From contig NZ_JADMJN010000003.1 of assembly GCF_018780565.1 (NCBI RefSeq), positions 434,001 through 498,000 of the forward strand: DNA of 64,000 nucleotides, in the 5' to 3' direction. Positions 48,776 through 57,144 of the stretch are shown here, one piece after another (the first letter of the stretch is position 1; every line of letters starts with the position of its first letter). The DNA is from Rhodoferax sp. GTDB lineage: Bacteria; Pseudomonadota; Gammaproteobacteria; Burkholderiales; Burkholderiaceae_C. The translations under genes were made by a program, and so were the position numbers. Under the pieces are notes generated by a model, which made no database searches, was not told where the DNA came from, and saw nothing but the letters and a program-made list of their open reading frames with translations.

Positions 48776-51154
48776 TCAGGTCATGGGCTTCATGGGGCTG
48801 CCTTTGAGCAGCGACTTGCCGCGAGAAATCGAACCGCCCATGAGCCCGGCCGGTGGCGCGGTTTCCAGTTTGCCGCGCACGGCCACGTCGGCGCAGGTGC
48901 TGGCAAAGCTCATGTTGATCTGGGTGTCGCTTGAGCCGGCAAGGGCAAAGCAGTTTTGGCCAAGCTTGCTGTTGAGGGGGCGTATGACGGCGTCCTGAAT
49001 CACATCGCTGGCACTGCCTTCAGCCAGTTGCAACTGGAACTTGCCGGTCTCGCTGAGCAACTGAACGTCCAGCACCTGCCTGATGCCACGCAACTCGCGC
49101 AGCAGCAGTTGTGCTGTTTGCGCATCGGGCAGGCCCGTGACATGGAGCTGGGTTTGCCGTACGCCGAAGTTAAAATGCTGCAGAAAAAAGTTCTTTGAAA
49201 ACTCATCGCCCATTTGTTTGCCAATGTCACCGAGCGCCTGGTCTTCGGTGGCCCAGCTTTGGCCCTTGGGCATCACGGTGTTGAGGTAGATCTCTTCGCC
49301 GCTGGCCTTGTCAATGGCCTTGACGGTCCACGAGGTCAGCACCGTCTTGGTGATGGTCAATCCGGAGGTGGGCAGCTTGGCTGACAGTTGCTTGAGCCTT
49401 GCCTCGCCCTGTATCACGAAGTCGGCCACTTTGGCATCCGGCCCGGTTCTGGCCTCGCCTTCATTGGACCAGACCCGAAAGCCAAAGGATTTGATCCGCT
49501 CCTTGAGCACGTTTTCCGCCAGCTGCGAGCGAGCGGGGGGCAAGGCCTGTGCGGATTCGGCATTGGCCACATTCATCTGGATGGAAACCCTGGGGTCGCC
49601 ATTGTTGCGTATGAAGTCGATGCGCTCGTCCTTGGACAACTGGTTGAGTGACTTCTGCACATCACGCACCTTGACCACCGCGCGGGTTTCGGTTTCCAGC
49701 AGGCCGTCCTTGCCGGTACTGGGCGCTCCCTCATGAAGCACGGACTTGATGAAACTGCCCGACCGGGACAGCAGCTTCTGTTCGATCAGCGCGTAGTTTT
49801 TGTTCAGTGAGTTGCTGTCGATGTACAGGCCCAGTACTTTTTCGATCAACTGGCGTTTGGCATCCGCACGCGCCTCGGCCTGGGCTGCGCCCGGGTCGCC
49901 CTTGAAGCGGGCATCTTTGGGATCCACCAAACCCAGTGCGCTGATGATGACGTTGCCGGAATCCTGCGCGGGATCACTGACCACCACCGGCGTGATCACC
50001 GGTGGTGGCGCTGCTGCCGGTGTGGCTGCCACAGCGGGTGCTACGGCCTGATTCTGGGCCAGCGGCGCAGGCTTGTCAGTGCTCTTGCCGATCAGCATGT
50101 AGGCGGCACCGATGCCCCCGACCAGTGCAAGGCCTGCGAGGGCCCCCACCATGGCTTTGGGGCTGCGCGTCCGGGTGCTTGCCGGCGTGGCAGGGGCAGC
50201 ATGGGTGCGGGGCATTGTGCCACCGGGATCGATCAAGGTGCTGTTGCCCGCATTGATCAGGGTTTGTTCCGCACCCGGGTTGGCCACCGCGGCCTGAATT
50301 GATGCCGCAAATTCGGCTGCCGTCTGAAAGCGTTGATCCGGGTTTTTGGCCATGGCTTTTTTCACCACGGCATCCCAGGCGCTGGGCAGCGCCACGTTCA
50401 ACATGGAGGGTGCCAGGGGCTCTTCCCGCAGCACCTTGTACATGATGGTGGTGGTGTTGCCGGTGAATGGCTTTTCACCGGTCAGAAATTGGTACAGGAT
50501 CACACCGCACGAAAACAGATCGCTGCGCCCATCGACCGTCTGCCCCATGAACTGTTCGGGTGACATGTACGACGGTGTTCCCATCACCGTACCCGCCTGG
50601 GTCAGTTCCGACTTCTCAACGCGAGCGATACCGAAGTCGGCGATCTTGACCTTGCCGCTGTCCAGCACGATCAGGTTGGCCGGCTTCATATCGCGGTGCA
50701 CCACGCCCTTGGCGTGCGCATGGCTCAAGGCGTCCAGTATCTCCCCCATCAGGCGAGCCACCTCGGGCAGGGCGAAGCGTTCGTTGGCCTCGAAATAATC
50801 GCGCAGCTCACGGCCCTTGACGAACTCCATGGCGATGAAGGCCACGCGTTCGCGAGCGTCGGAGACCGTGCCGGGGCCGGCCACCATGGTGAGATCATCC
50901 TCGGCCACCACTTCGCCGTAGTCATAGACCGCCACAATCCCGGGGTGGTTCAGACGCCCGGCCGCTTGCGCCTCGCGTTTGAAGCGCGCCAGCACATCGC
51001 CCGCCTCGGCTGAGTTCAATTGCTGTGGCAAGATGGTTTTGATGGCCACCGTGCGCTCGATCACCGGGTCAAAGCCTTCGTAAACAACGCCCATGGCCCC
51101 CTTGCCGAGTTCGCGTCGGATCAGGTACTTGCCGAGTTTGGTGATGCCGGACAT
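48776..51154 (-). CDS. Transmembrane Ser/Thr protein kinase with large extracytoplasmic domain
   Basis: A 792-residue kinase. The N-terminal Hanks-type domain (about 8-280) has GKGAMGVVYEG, the ATP Lys39, HRDMKPAN (153-160), DFG (173-175) and GTPSYMSPEQF, so it should be active. An insert near residues 83-104 separates two strands of the N lobe. A single membrane helix follows at about 335-355, then a Pro/Ala linker and an extracytoplasmic part of about 400 residues. Its AQAEARADAKRQLIEKVLG...LLSRSGSFIKSV segment resembles LPP20/FlgT-like periplasmic domains. It ends a three-gene minus-strand operon. Confidence 0.92.
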   Translation of the reverse strand: MSGITKLGKYLIRRELGKGAMGVVYEGFDPVIERTVAIKTILPQQLNSAEAGDVLARFKREAQAAGRLNHPGIVAVYDYGEVVAEDDLTMVAGPGTVSDARERVAFIAMEFVKGRELRDYFEANERFALPEVARLMGEILDALSHAHAKGVVHRDMKPANLIVLDSGKVKIADFGIARVEKSELTQAGTVMGTPSYMSPEQFMGQTVDGRSDLFSCGVILYQFLTGEKPFTGNTTTIMYKVLREEPLAPSMLNVALPSAWDAVVKKAMAKNPDQRFQTAAEFAASIQAAVANPGAEQTLINAGNSTLIDPGGTMPRTHAAPATPASTRTRSPKAMVGALAGLALVGGIGAAYMLIGKSTDKPAPLAQNQAVAPAVAATPAAAPPPVITPVVVSDPAQDSGNVIISALGLVDPKDARFKGDPGAAQAEARADAKRQLIEKVLGLYIDSNSLNKNYALIEQKLLSRSGSFIKSVLHEGAPSTGKDGLLETETRAVVKVRDVQKSLNQLSKDERIDFIRNNGDPRVSIQMNVANAESAQALPPARSQLAENVLKERIKSFGFRVWSNEGEARTGPDAKVADFVIQGEARLKQLSAKLPTSGLTITKTVLTSWTVKAIDKASGEEIYLNTVMPKGQSWATEDQALGDIGKQMGDEFSKNFFLQHFNFGVRQTQLHVTGLPDAQTAQLLLRELRGIRQVLDVQLLSETGKFQLQLAEGSASDVIQDAVIRPLNSKLGQNCFALAGSSDTQINMSFASTCADVAVRGKLETAPPAGLMGGSISRGKSLLKGSPMKPMT

Positions 51155-51160
51155 GCTGGT

Positions 51161-51979
51161 CTATTTGTTTTTGGCGTCGATGTCCCAGACCGCGGTTTGC
51201 ACCAGGCGCTGCACCATGGTGTCCAGCCCAACACCGCCCTTGGCACCGTCGGAAACTCCCAATACGCTGGTCTGGGTGGAGCCGACCTCCATCTTGAGCT
51301 CCTTGTAGCCTTGGGCAAGCTGCTCGGTGGTGTTGGCATTCATGATCTTGTAACGCATGCCGATGAGCCAGACACCGCTTGCATCCTGAGTCTGCACTGA
51401 GCCTGCTACGGCGCCAGCCCCGGAGCCGCCCAGGCCACCCAGCATGGACAGCAGCCCACCAATGGCACGGCCGTCAATGCCTTTTTTGTTTTCCGAAATC
51501 TGTTCGGCCTTCAGGATGTCGAACTTCACCACCCATTTGGTGGTTTTCAGCTTGCCCACTTGCATCGTCTTGCGTGCGGCGGCGACGTCGCCAAGGTTGT
51601 AAGCGAGCGAGATCTCCTGCAACAGGTTGCCCAGGTTGCTGCGCTCCAGGACTACAAAGTTGGCATTGGACAACTCAAGCTCGGCGAAATCGGCAATGTT
51701 GTTGGGGCCAAACTTCTGCGTGAATGTGGCGTTGTTGCTTTTCACCTCCCCCGGTATCACCACCAGCGCAGGCCCCTTCTTGGCCTTGTTCACGTAGTCG
51801 ACTTCCTTGTACGCAGCGGCGTCGGCGGCGGCATTGGCCTTGTCGGAGGTCGAGGTGCCCGCCGTAGGGGATGGATTGCCAAAACTGGGTTGCGCCCAGG
51901 CCTGCGCGCCGCAGGTCAACACAACGAACAGCGCGGTCATGGCGCTTGCCTTGCCGGAATGGAAAAGATGCGTTTTCAT
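51161..51979 (-). CDS. CsgG-like secreted protein
   Basis: A 272-residue exported protein with a signal peptide ending at AQAWAQ; no lipobox is seen. The mature part resembles the CsgG/HfaB family: PALVVIPGEVKSNNATF, ELELSNANFVVLERSNLGNLLQEISLAYNLGD, a Gly-rich loop and YKIMNANTTEQLAQGYKELK. CsgG forms the outer-membrane curli pore, but no curli subunit genes are here and the lipid-anchor Cys is missing. It stands 6 bp upstream of the kinase gene, so a structural or ligand role for the kinase is plausible. Start ATG 51979. Confidence 0.82.
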   Translation of the reverse strand: MKTHLFHSGKASAMTALFVVLTCGAQAWAQPSFGNPSPTAGTSTSDKANAAADAAAYKEVDYVNKAKKGPALVVIPGEVKSNNATFTQKFGPNNIADFAELELSNANFVVLERSNLGNLLQEISLAYNLGDVAAARKTMQVGKLKTTKWVVKFDILKAEQISENKKGIDGRAIGGLLSMLGGLGGSGAGAVAGSVQTQDASGVWLIGMRYKIMNANTTEQLAQGYKELKMEVGSTQTSVLGVSDGAKGGVGLDTMVQRLVQTAVWDIDAKNK

Positions 51980-52025
51980 AGGTTCCCTTTGCAAAAATTC
52001 TCGATATCGATGGGACGGGCAGGAT

Positions 52026-52682
52026 TCAGCGCACGCCCGATTTCTGGCAGTAGTCGCTGTAGAGCGTGGCAACCAGTTCATCAGCCCGTTCATTGATCAG
52101 GGTGAGCGCCATGCCGGCAGTGTCACTGCCCGCATAGCTGGCGTTTTCGGCGCTGGCCTGGGAAATCATCCGGCCGTTGGCTCCCGTCAGGGTGAAGTTC
52201 ATGCTGACGTTGACCTGGTTCACGTTCACGGCCAGGTTGCGGCTGGTCTGGCTGGTGATCAGTCCGCGCAGGATGTACTGCGCCGCCAAACGCCGCGATG
52301 CACTGATGGCTGCGTCGGGGTCGTTCTTGAAATACGCGTCGATTTCGGCCTGGGCCACCTGCTGTCGGATCTGCGCCTGGGTGAAGGTTTTTAAACCCAG
52401 TGCCTGCAAGCGGGCATTGATGGCCTCGACATGGGGATTGAATGCCGACTGGCTGGCCTGGGTTGCACCATTGCGGTTCTCGCCAATCAGAACCATGATC
52501 TTTTGGTTTTTGATCTTGTTGCGGCAAGGTGTCTGCAGCATCGCGTTGACTCTGGCCTGCCGCTCGTCCTCCTGAACCCTGTCAGTGGAGTCTTCCGTGG
52601 AAAACCTAAAATCCGCAGCCTGTGCGCTACTCGCCAAAGCAGCGCAGGCCATCAAGACTGGCCAGAGGCATCGCAGCATCAT
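52026..52682 (-). CDS. Secreted protein of the kinase operon (CsgG/LpoB-like fold suspected)
   Basis: A 218-residue exported protein: signal peptide MMLRCLWPVLMACAALASSAQA, then NQKIMVLIGENRNG, a helical region and strands in AQYILRGLITSQTS and VNVSMNFTLTGANGRMISQAS. The pattern of a resistance to naming aside, the alternation resembles LpoB/CsgG-type periplasmic domains, and similar strands occur in the C-terminal part of the neighbouring kinase. Two Cys (TPCRNK and SDYCQK) may pair. It is the first gene of the operon and has no close family I can name. Confidence 0.7.
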   Translation of the reverse strand: MMLRCLWPVLMACAALASSAQAADFRFSTEDSTDRVQEDERQARVNAMLQTPCRNKIKNQKIMVLIGENRNGATQASQSAFNPHVEAINARLQALGLKTFTQAQIRQQVAQAEIDAYFKNDPDAAISASRRLAAQYILRGLITSQTSRNLAVNVNQVNVSMNFTLTGANGRMISQASAENASYAGSDTAGMALTLINERADELVATLYSDYCQKSGVR

Positions 52683-52836
52683 GACGTGTGAACCAAGTAG
52701 CGCATAAGCATATCTCTCGTTGTCAGATGGTTCCTGTTGGGGCGGGACCTGTCAAATTATAGGGACGGTGCGTCTCGCCGGGTGGGATTTCGCAACTATG
52801 ATGGCAGCAACTTTTGTTACTCACAGGGTGATCGAT

Positions 52837-53631
52837 ATGGACTTGGGCATCGCAGGAAAATGGGCTTTGGTGTGTGGGGCCAGCAAGGGCCTGGGTTTTG
52901 GCTGTGCCCAGGCACTGGCGCGTGAAGGCGTCAACGTGCTGATCGTGGCCCGTGGTGCCGAGGTTTTGCAGGCTTCTGCTGCAAAATTGATAGCTGGAAG
53001 TGAAGGAAAAACGGGGGCTGAGGTTCAGTTTGTTGCCGCAGATATCACCACGCCGGCGGGGCGCGAGGCGGTCTTCAAGGTGCGCCGCGACTTTGACATT
53101 GTGGTGACCAATGCGGGCGGCCCGCCACCGGGCGACTTCCACGACTGGGATCGGGACACCTGGATCAAGGCGGTGGACGCCAACATGCTGACACCGATCG
53201 AACTCATCAAGGCCACGGTGGATGGCATGGCGGAACGAGGTTTTGGCCGCATCATCAACATCACCTCCAGCGCGGTCAAGGCGCCGATTGATGTGCTGGG
53301 CCTCTCCAATGGCGCGCGCAGCGGACTCACAGGTTTTGTGGCCGGAGCGTCCCGCGGCAAGCTGGCGTCTCGGGGCGTCACCATCAACAATCTTTTGCCC
53401 GGTGCCTTTGACACCGATCGCCTCAAGGGTGTCATGCAGGGTGCGGCGCAGAAGACCGGACAGGCCGTGGAGGTGGTCATGGATGCACGTCGCAAGAGCA
53501 TTCCGGCGCAGCGCTTTGGCAAGCTGGAAGAGTTCGGTGCCATCTGCGCCTTCCTGTGCAGCCAGCACGCGGGCTACATCAATGGCCAGAATGTACTGGC
53601 AGACGGTGGCGCCTACCCCGGCACTTTTTAA
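52837..53631 (+). CDS. Atypical short-chain dehydrogenase/reductase
   Basis: A 264-residue SDR with an intact cofactor motif CGASKGLGFG and NAGGPPPGDF. The Ser of the active site is present (INITSSAVKAP), but where the Tyr-x3-Lys pair belongs the sequence reads SNGAR, so both Tyr and Lys are replaced. A subgroup of SDRs shares this SNGAR form, and its reaction is unclear. Codons near residue 48-53 overlap a 17-bp repeat copy (52978-52994). ATG 52837 fits homology; a Bug receptor gene follows. Confidence 0.9.
   Translation: MDLGIAGKWALVCGASKGLGFGCAQALAREGVNVLIVARGAEVLQASAAKLIAGSEGKTGAEVQFVAADITTPAGREAVFKVRRDFDIVVTNAGGPPPGDFHDWDRDTWIKAVDANMLTPIELIKATVDGMAERGFGRIINITSSAVKAPIDVLGLSNGARSGLTGFVAGASRGKLASRGVTINNLLPGAFDTDRLKGVMQGAAQKTGQAVEVVMDARRKSIPAQRFGKLEEFGAICAFLCSQHAGYINGQNVLADGGAYPGTF
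52978..52994 (+). repeat. 17-bp inverted repeat in the SDR gene, imperfect (copy 6)
   Basis: GCTGCAAAATTGATAGC has one mismatch to the GCTA arm. It lies in the loop between two strands of the Rossmann fold, a region tolerant of insertions. Confidence 0.45.
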
Positions 53632-53674
53632 GCAATTCAAATCCCCGATTCAGATAAACCAGATGGAGAAAAAA

Positions 53675-54670
53675 ATGGCCAGATCATCTTTGCAGCAAGT
53701 AGCCGGCATGTTGGGTGCGGTTCGCAACACATTGCTGGTTGGTGCATTGCTTTTGGGCGGCGTAGCGCAGGCGCAAACCGGCGCCGTCAAGTTGATGGTC
53801 GGGTTTCCGGCCGGAGGCGGCACCGATGCCATCGCCCGCATCCTGGCCGACAAGTTGAAAGACCAGCTGGGCACCCCGGTCATCGTGGAAAACCGCGCCG
53901 GTGCCGGGGGCCAGATTGCGGCCCAGGCACTCAAGGCCGCGCCCGCTGACGGCATGACCTTCTTCCTGTCGCATGACCATACCGTGTCGATCCTGCCGCT
54001 GGTGGTGAAGAATCCGGGCTTTGACCCGGCCCATGACTTTGTGGCGGTGGCCGGCTTTGCGACTTTTGTCAATGCGCTGGCCGTGTCAGGCGGTACACCT
54101 GCCAAAAGCATGAATGAGTACCTGACCTGGGTACGAAGCCAGGGTGCCGGCAAGGGCACGGTGGGGGTACCTGCACCGGCTTCGGTGCCGGAGTTTCTGG
54201 TGAAGGTCATTGGCCAGAAATACGCACTTGATTTGCAGGCCGCGCCTTATCGGGGCAGCGCACCCATGATGGGTGACATGCTGGGCAACCAGATCGGTGC
54301 GGGCGTGGGTTCCGTGCCCGATTTCATCGAGAACCACAAGGCGGGCAAGATTCGCGTGGTGGCAGTGCTGGGTGGCGCACGTCAGGCCATCCTGCCCGAT
54401 GTACCGACTTTTGCCGAGTTGGGGCTGGCAGGTTTCGAAGATCTTCCGTACTACGGCATCTTTGCACCTGCTGGTACACCCAAGGCAGTTATCGACCGCT
54501 TTTCCGATGCTGTGGCTAAAGTGATCGCCATGCCGGATGTGCGCGAGCGCCTGACCACCATGGGCCTGACGGTGGGCTACTCCTCAGGGCCGCAGCTTGC
54601 TGCTCGTGAGCGCGCCTATGCCCAAACCTGGGCGCGCATCATCAAGGCCAGCGGCTTCCAGGCGCAATAA
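53675..54670 (+). CDS. Bug/TctC-family periplasmic solute receptor
   Basis: A 331-residue exported binding protein of the Bug family expanded in Burkholderiales. A signal peptide ends near GVAQA; VKLMVGFPAGGGTDAIARILADKL and VENRAGAGGQIAAQALKAAPADG are typical of the carboxylate-binding loops. I chose ATG 53675 over 53663 because GGAG sits 6 bases before it. Bug proteins serve TctAB transporters or act as sensors; tctBA lies 13 kb away, so pairing is uncertain. Confidence 0.92.
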   Translation: MARSSLQQVAGMLGAVRNTLLVGALLLGGVAQAQTGAVKLMVGFPAGGGTDAIARILADKLKDQLGTPVIVENRAGAGGQIAAQALKAAPADGMTFFLSHDHTVSILPLVVKNPGFDPAHDFVAVAGFATFVNALAVSGGTPAKSMNEYLTWVRSQGAGKGTVGVPAPASVPEFLVKVIGQKYALDLQAAPYRGSAPMMGDMLGNQIGAGVGSVPDFIENHKAGKIRVVAVLGGARQAILPDVPTFAELGLAGFEDLPYYGIFAPAGTPKAVIDRFSDAVAKVIAMPDVRERLTTMGLTVGYSSGPQLAARERAYAQTWARIIKASGFQAQ

Positions 54671-54842
54671 AGGCGCAGCGGTCTGGCGCCTGGACGCCGC
54701 GCCGCTGGCTTGAAAATTTTCCAAGGGCTGAGGCACTCCGGGGTTTCTCTGGCGGTCGGTGTGCGCCTGTAGCAAAAGGCTGTAAGAATATTCATTGCAG
54801 GTCGACCCATACGGCTATCACCGCAGTTTCCAGAAAGAACCC

Positions 54843-55811
54843 ATGCACGCTACGTTCCCATTGCTCGCCAAAACCGATTTTCCGCGGCTTCGTCGAAAGC
54901 AACTGGAAACCTTGCAAGTGAACCTGGGCTACAAGTGCAATCAAACCTGCCTGCATTGCCATGTCAACGCGGGTCCCAATCGCACTGAAATGATGGATGG
55001 CGAAACGATGGATATGGTGCTTGCCGTATTGGCGCGCCGAAAGGTCAAGACGCTGGACCTCACGGGCGGCGCGCCGGAACTCAACGCGCACTTTCGTCGC
55101 TTGGTGGTGGCTGCGCGCAAACTCGGTGTGCGAGTCATCGACCGCTGCAATCTCACCATTTTGTCCGAGCCAGGCCAGGAGGATACGGCGGAGTTTCTGG
55201 CAAGCAATAGTGTGGAAGTGGTGGCCTCCATGCCCTGCTATTCGGTTGAGCGGGTCGATCGCCAGCGCGGGGAGGGTACTTTTGACAAGAGTATTGCCGG
55301 TCTGCAAAAACTCAACGCTCTGGGCTATGCCCGACCGGGGGCCGGGCTTGTTTTGAATCTGGTCTACAACCCGCAAGGCCCGCAATTGCCGCCTGAGCAA
55401 ACCGCGCTGGAGGCGGACTACAAGCGCGAACTCGACAAGCACTTTGGCGTTGCATTTGACCAGTTGTTTGCCTTGGCCAACATGCCCATTCAACGCTTTG
55501 GCAGCACGCTGATTTCCAAGGGCCAGTTTCAGCCCTACCTGCAGTTGCTGAAGGACTCGTTTCGCCAAGACAACCTGGAGTCCGTGATGTGCACGTCCCT
55601 GGTCAGCGTGGACTGGCAGGGCTATCTTTTCGATTGTGATTTCAACCAGATGCTGGTCATGCCCTTGCAACTGGCTGAAGCAGCACGACCCCATTTGCGC
55701 GACTTGCTTTTGCATGATCCGGCCAATGGCCGCATTCGCGTTGCGGACCATTGTTACGGTTGCACCGCCGGGCAGGGCAGCAGTTGTGGTGGCGCCCTGA
55801 AGGCTGCGTGA
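54843..55811 (+). CDS. arsS: Radical SAM/Cys-rich protein ArsS (arsenosugar biosynthesis)
   Basis: A 322-residue radical SAM enzyme: CNQTCLHC (Cys32, 36, 39) binds the 4Fe-4S cluster, LTGGAPEL is the SAM-binding GGE-like motif, and the C-terminal Cys-rich domain shows MCTSLVSVDWQGYLFDCDFNQ and HCYGCTAGQGSSCGG. Members of this family (TIGR04167) attach the 5'-deoxyadenosyl group of SAM to a dimethylated arsenic compound in arsenosugar formation. Some homologues have selenocysteine in the C-terminal part; here all are Cys. Start ATG 54843. The stop overlaps the next start (TGATG). Confidence 0.9.
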   Translation: MHATFPLLAKTDFPRLRRKQLETLQVNLGYKCNQTCLHCHVNAGPNRTEMMDGETMDMVLAVLARRKVKTLDLTGGAPELNAHFRRLVVAARKLGVRVIDRCNLTILSEPGQEDTAEFLASNSVEVVASMPCYSVERVDRQRGEGTFDKSIAGLQKLNALGYARPGAGLVLNLVYNPQGPQLPPEQTALEADYKRELDKHFGVAFDQLFALANMPIQRFGSTLISKGQFQPYLQLLKDSFRQDNLESVMCTSLVSVDWQGYLFDCDFNQMLVMPLQLAEAARPHLRDLLLHDPANGRIRVADHCYGCTAGQGSSCGGALKAA

Positions 55812-56488
55812 TGCACCGGCTTTCGGTGGTCGTGCCGGTGTTGAACGAGGCGCACGGCATCGTGGTCAGCCTGCAGGCGCTGGCACCCTTGCGCAGCCAG
55901 GATGTGGAAATCATCGTGGTGGACGGCGGCAGCGTGGACGCTACGGTGGCCCTGTGCGCAGGCTGGTGTGACCTCGTGGTGCAGGCCGAGCGTGGACGGG
56001 CGTGCCAGATGAATGCCGGTGCGCTCAGGGCCAGTGGGCGCATCCTGCTTTTTCTGCACGCTGATACCCGTTTGCCGTCGCAAGCACTTGTCTCAGTTGA
56101 GGAGGCTCTCGCCAGCAAGGCCCGGCGTTGGGGTCGGTTTGATGTGGCCATTTCTGGTCGTCACCGCATGCTGCGTGTGGTGGCCTGGATGATGAACGCG
56201 CGTTCGCGCCTGAGTGGCATTGCAACCGGTGACCAGGCGCTGTTTGTGTTGCGTGACGAGTTCCATCGTGTGGGTGGATTCCCGGATCAAGCCCTGATGG
56301 AGGACATTGAACTTTCTCGCCGCCTGCGCACGGCAAGTCGACCGGTGGCATTGAAACCGCAGGTCATCACGTCCGGACGCCGCTGGGAGAAGCATGGGGT
56401 CTGGCGCACCATCTTCCTGATGTGGCGCCTGCGTTTTCTTTACTGGCTTGGCGCGTCGCCCGAGCGGCTTGCGCATCGTTATCCATGA
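55811..56488 (+). CDS. rSAM-associated glycosyltransferase (TIGR04283 type)
   Basis: A 225-residue GT2-like transferase: SVVVPVLNEAHGI, EIIVVDGGSVDATV and the metal-binding region LLFLHADTRLP, then GDQALFVLRDEF and LMEDIELSRRL. It is the family known as rSAM/selenodomain-associated transferase 2, linked to arsS and a putative sugar transferase for arsenosugars. The acceptor is not shown by sequence. It starts at the last base of the arsS stop and overlaps the next gene by 4 bp (ATGA). Confidence 0.9.
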   Translation: MHRLSVVVPVLNEAHGIVVSLQALAPLRSQDVEIIVVDGGSVDATVALCAGWCDLVVQAERGRACQMNAGALRASGRILLFLHADTRLPSQALVSVEEALASKARRWGRFDVAISGRHRMLRVVAWMMNARSRLSGIATGDQALFVLRDEFHRVGGFPDQALMEDIELSRRLRTASRPVALKPQVITSGRRWEKHGVWRTIFLMWRLRFLYWLGASPERLAHRYP

Positions 56489-57099
56489 GTCCGTCCTGCG
56501 CCGTCATTGTGTTCGCCAAAGCGCCTGTAGCCGGCTTTGCCAAGACCCGTCTGGTGCCGGCGCTGGGCACCGAAGGTGCCGCGCGCATGGCTGAGCGGCT
56601 GCTGGCGCATGCCCTTGAGCAGGCTTGCGCGGCTGCCATCGGACCGGTGGAGTTGTGCTGTTGGCCTGATGCCTCGCACCCGGCTTTCCTGGCCTTGTCG
56701 CAGCTGCATGGTGTGGCACTGTGCTGCCAGGGTGAGGGGGATCTGGGTGAAAAAATGGCACGTGCACTGGACCGTGCCTTGCAGACCCACCGCAGTGCTA
56801 TTTTGATTGGGACGGACGCGCCCGGTGTGGATGCCGGCTATTTGCAGGACGCCGCCCGGGCGCTGCAACACAAGGATGCCGTGTTCGGACCGGCCTTGGA
56901 TGGCGGCTACACACTGGTCGGTCTGCGTTCACCTCAGCCCACGCTTTTTGATGCGATGGCCTGGAGCACGGCGACCGTGATGAGCGAGACCCGCGTGCGT
57001 CTGGCGCGCTTGGGCATGACACACGCAGAGCTTTGCGCGCTGCCTGACATTGACGAGCCCGTAGACTTGGTTCACCTCAACCCTGAGTGGCTTGCCTGA
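56485..57099 (+). CDS. rSAM-associated transferase (TIGR04282 type)
   Basis: A 204-residue nucleotidyl/glycosyltransferase-like protein: VIVFAKAPVAGFAKTRL opens the family motif, with LIGTDAPGV and VFGPALDGGYTLVGL following. It is the partner known as rSAM/selenodomain-associated transferase 1. CofC-like nucleotidyltransferases share the fold, so it may activate a sugar for its neighbour. The ATG overlaps the previous stop. Confidence 0.9.
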   Translation: MSPSCAVIVFAKAPVAGFAKTRLVPALGTEGAARMAERLLAHALEQACAAAIGPVELCCWPDASHPAFLALSQLHGVALCCQGEGDLGEKMARALDRALQTHRSAILIGTDAPGVDAGYLQDAARALQHKDAVFGPALDGGYTLVGLRSPQPTLFDAMAWSTATVMSETRVRLARLGMTHAELCALPDIDEPVDLVHLNPEWLA

Positions 57100-57144
57100 A
57101 CTTCTTGATTCTCCAGTACGACGAAACAACGAAAGAAATACCTG

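Noticed and set aside
54674..54709. GC-rich hairpin (CAGCGG ... CCGCTG with inner GGCG/CGCC) after the Bug gene as a terminator
   Set aside because: No T tract follows on the plus strand, so I do not list it as a Rho-independent terminator.
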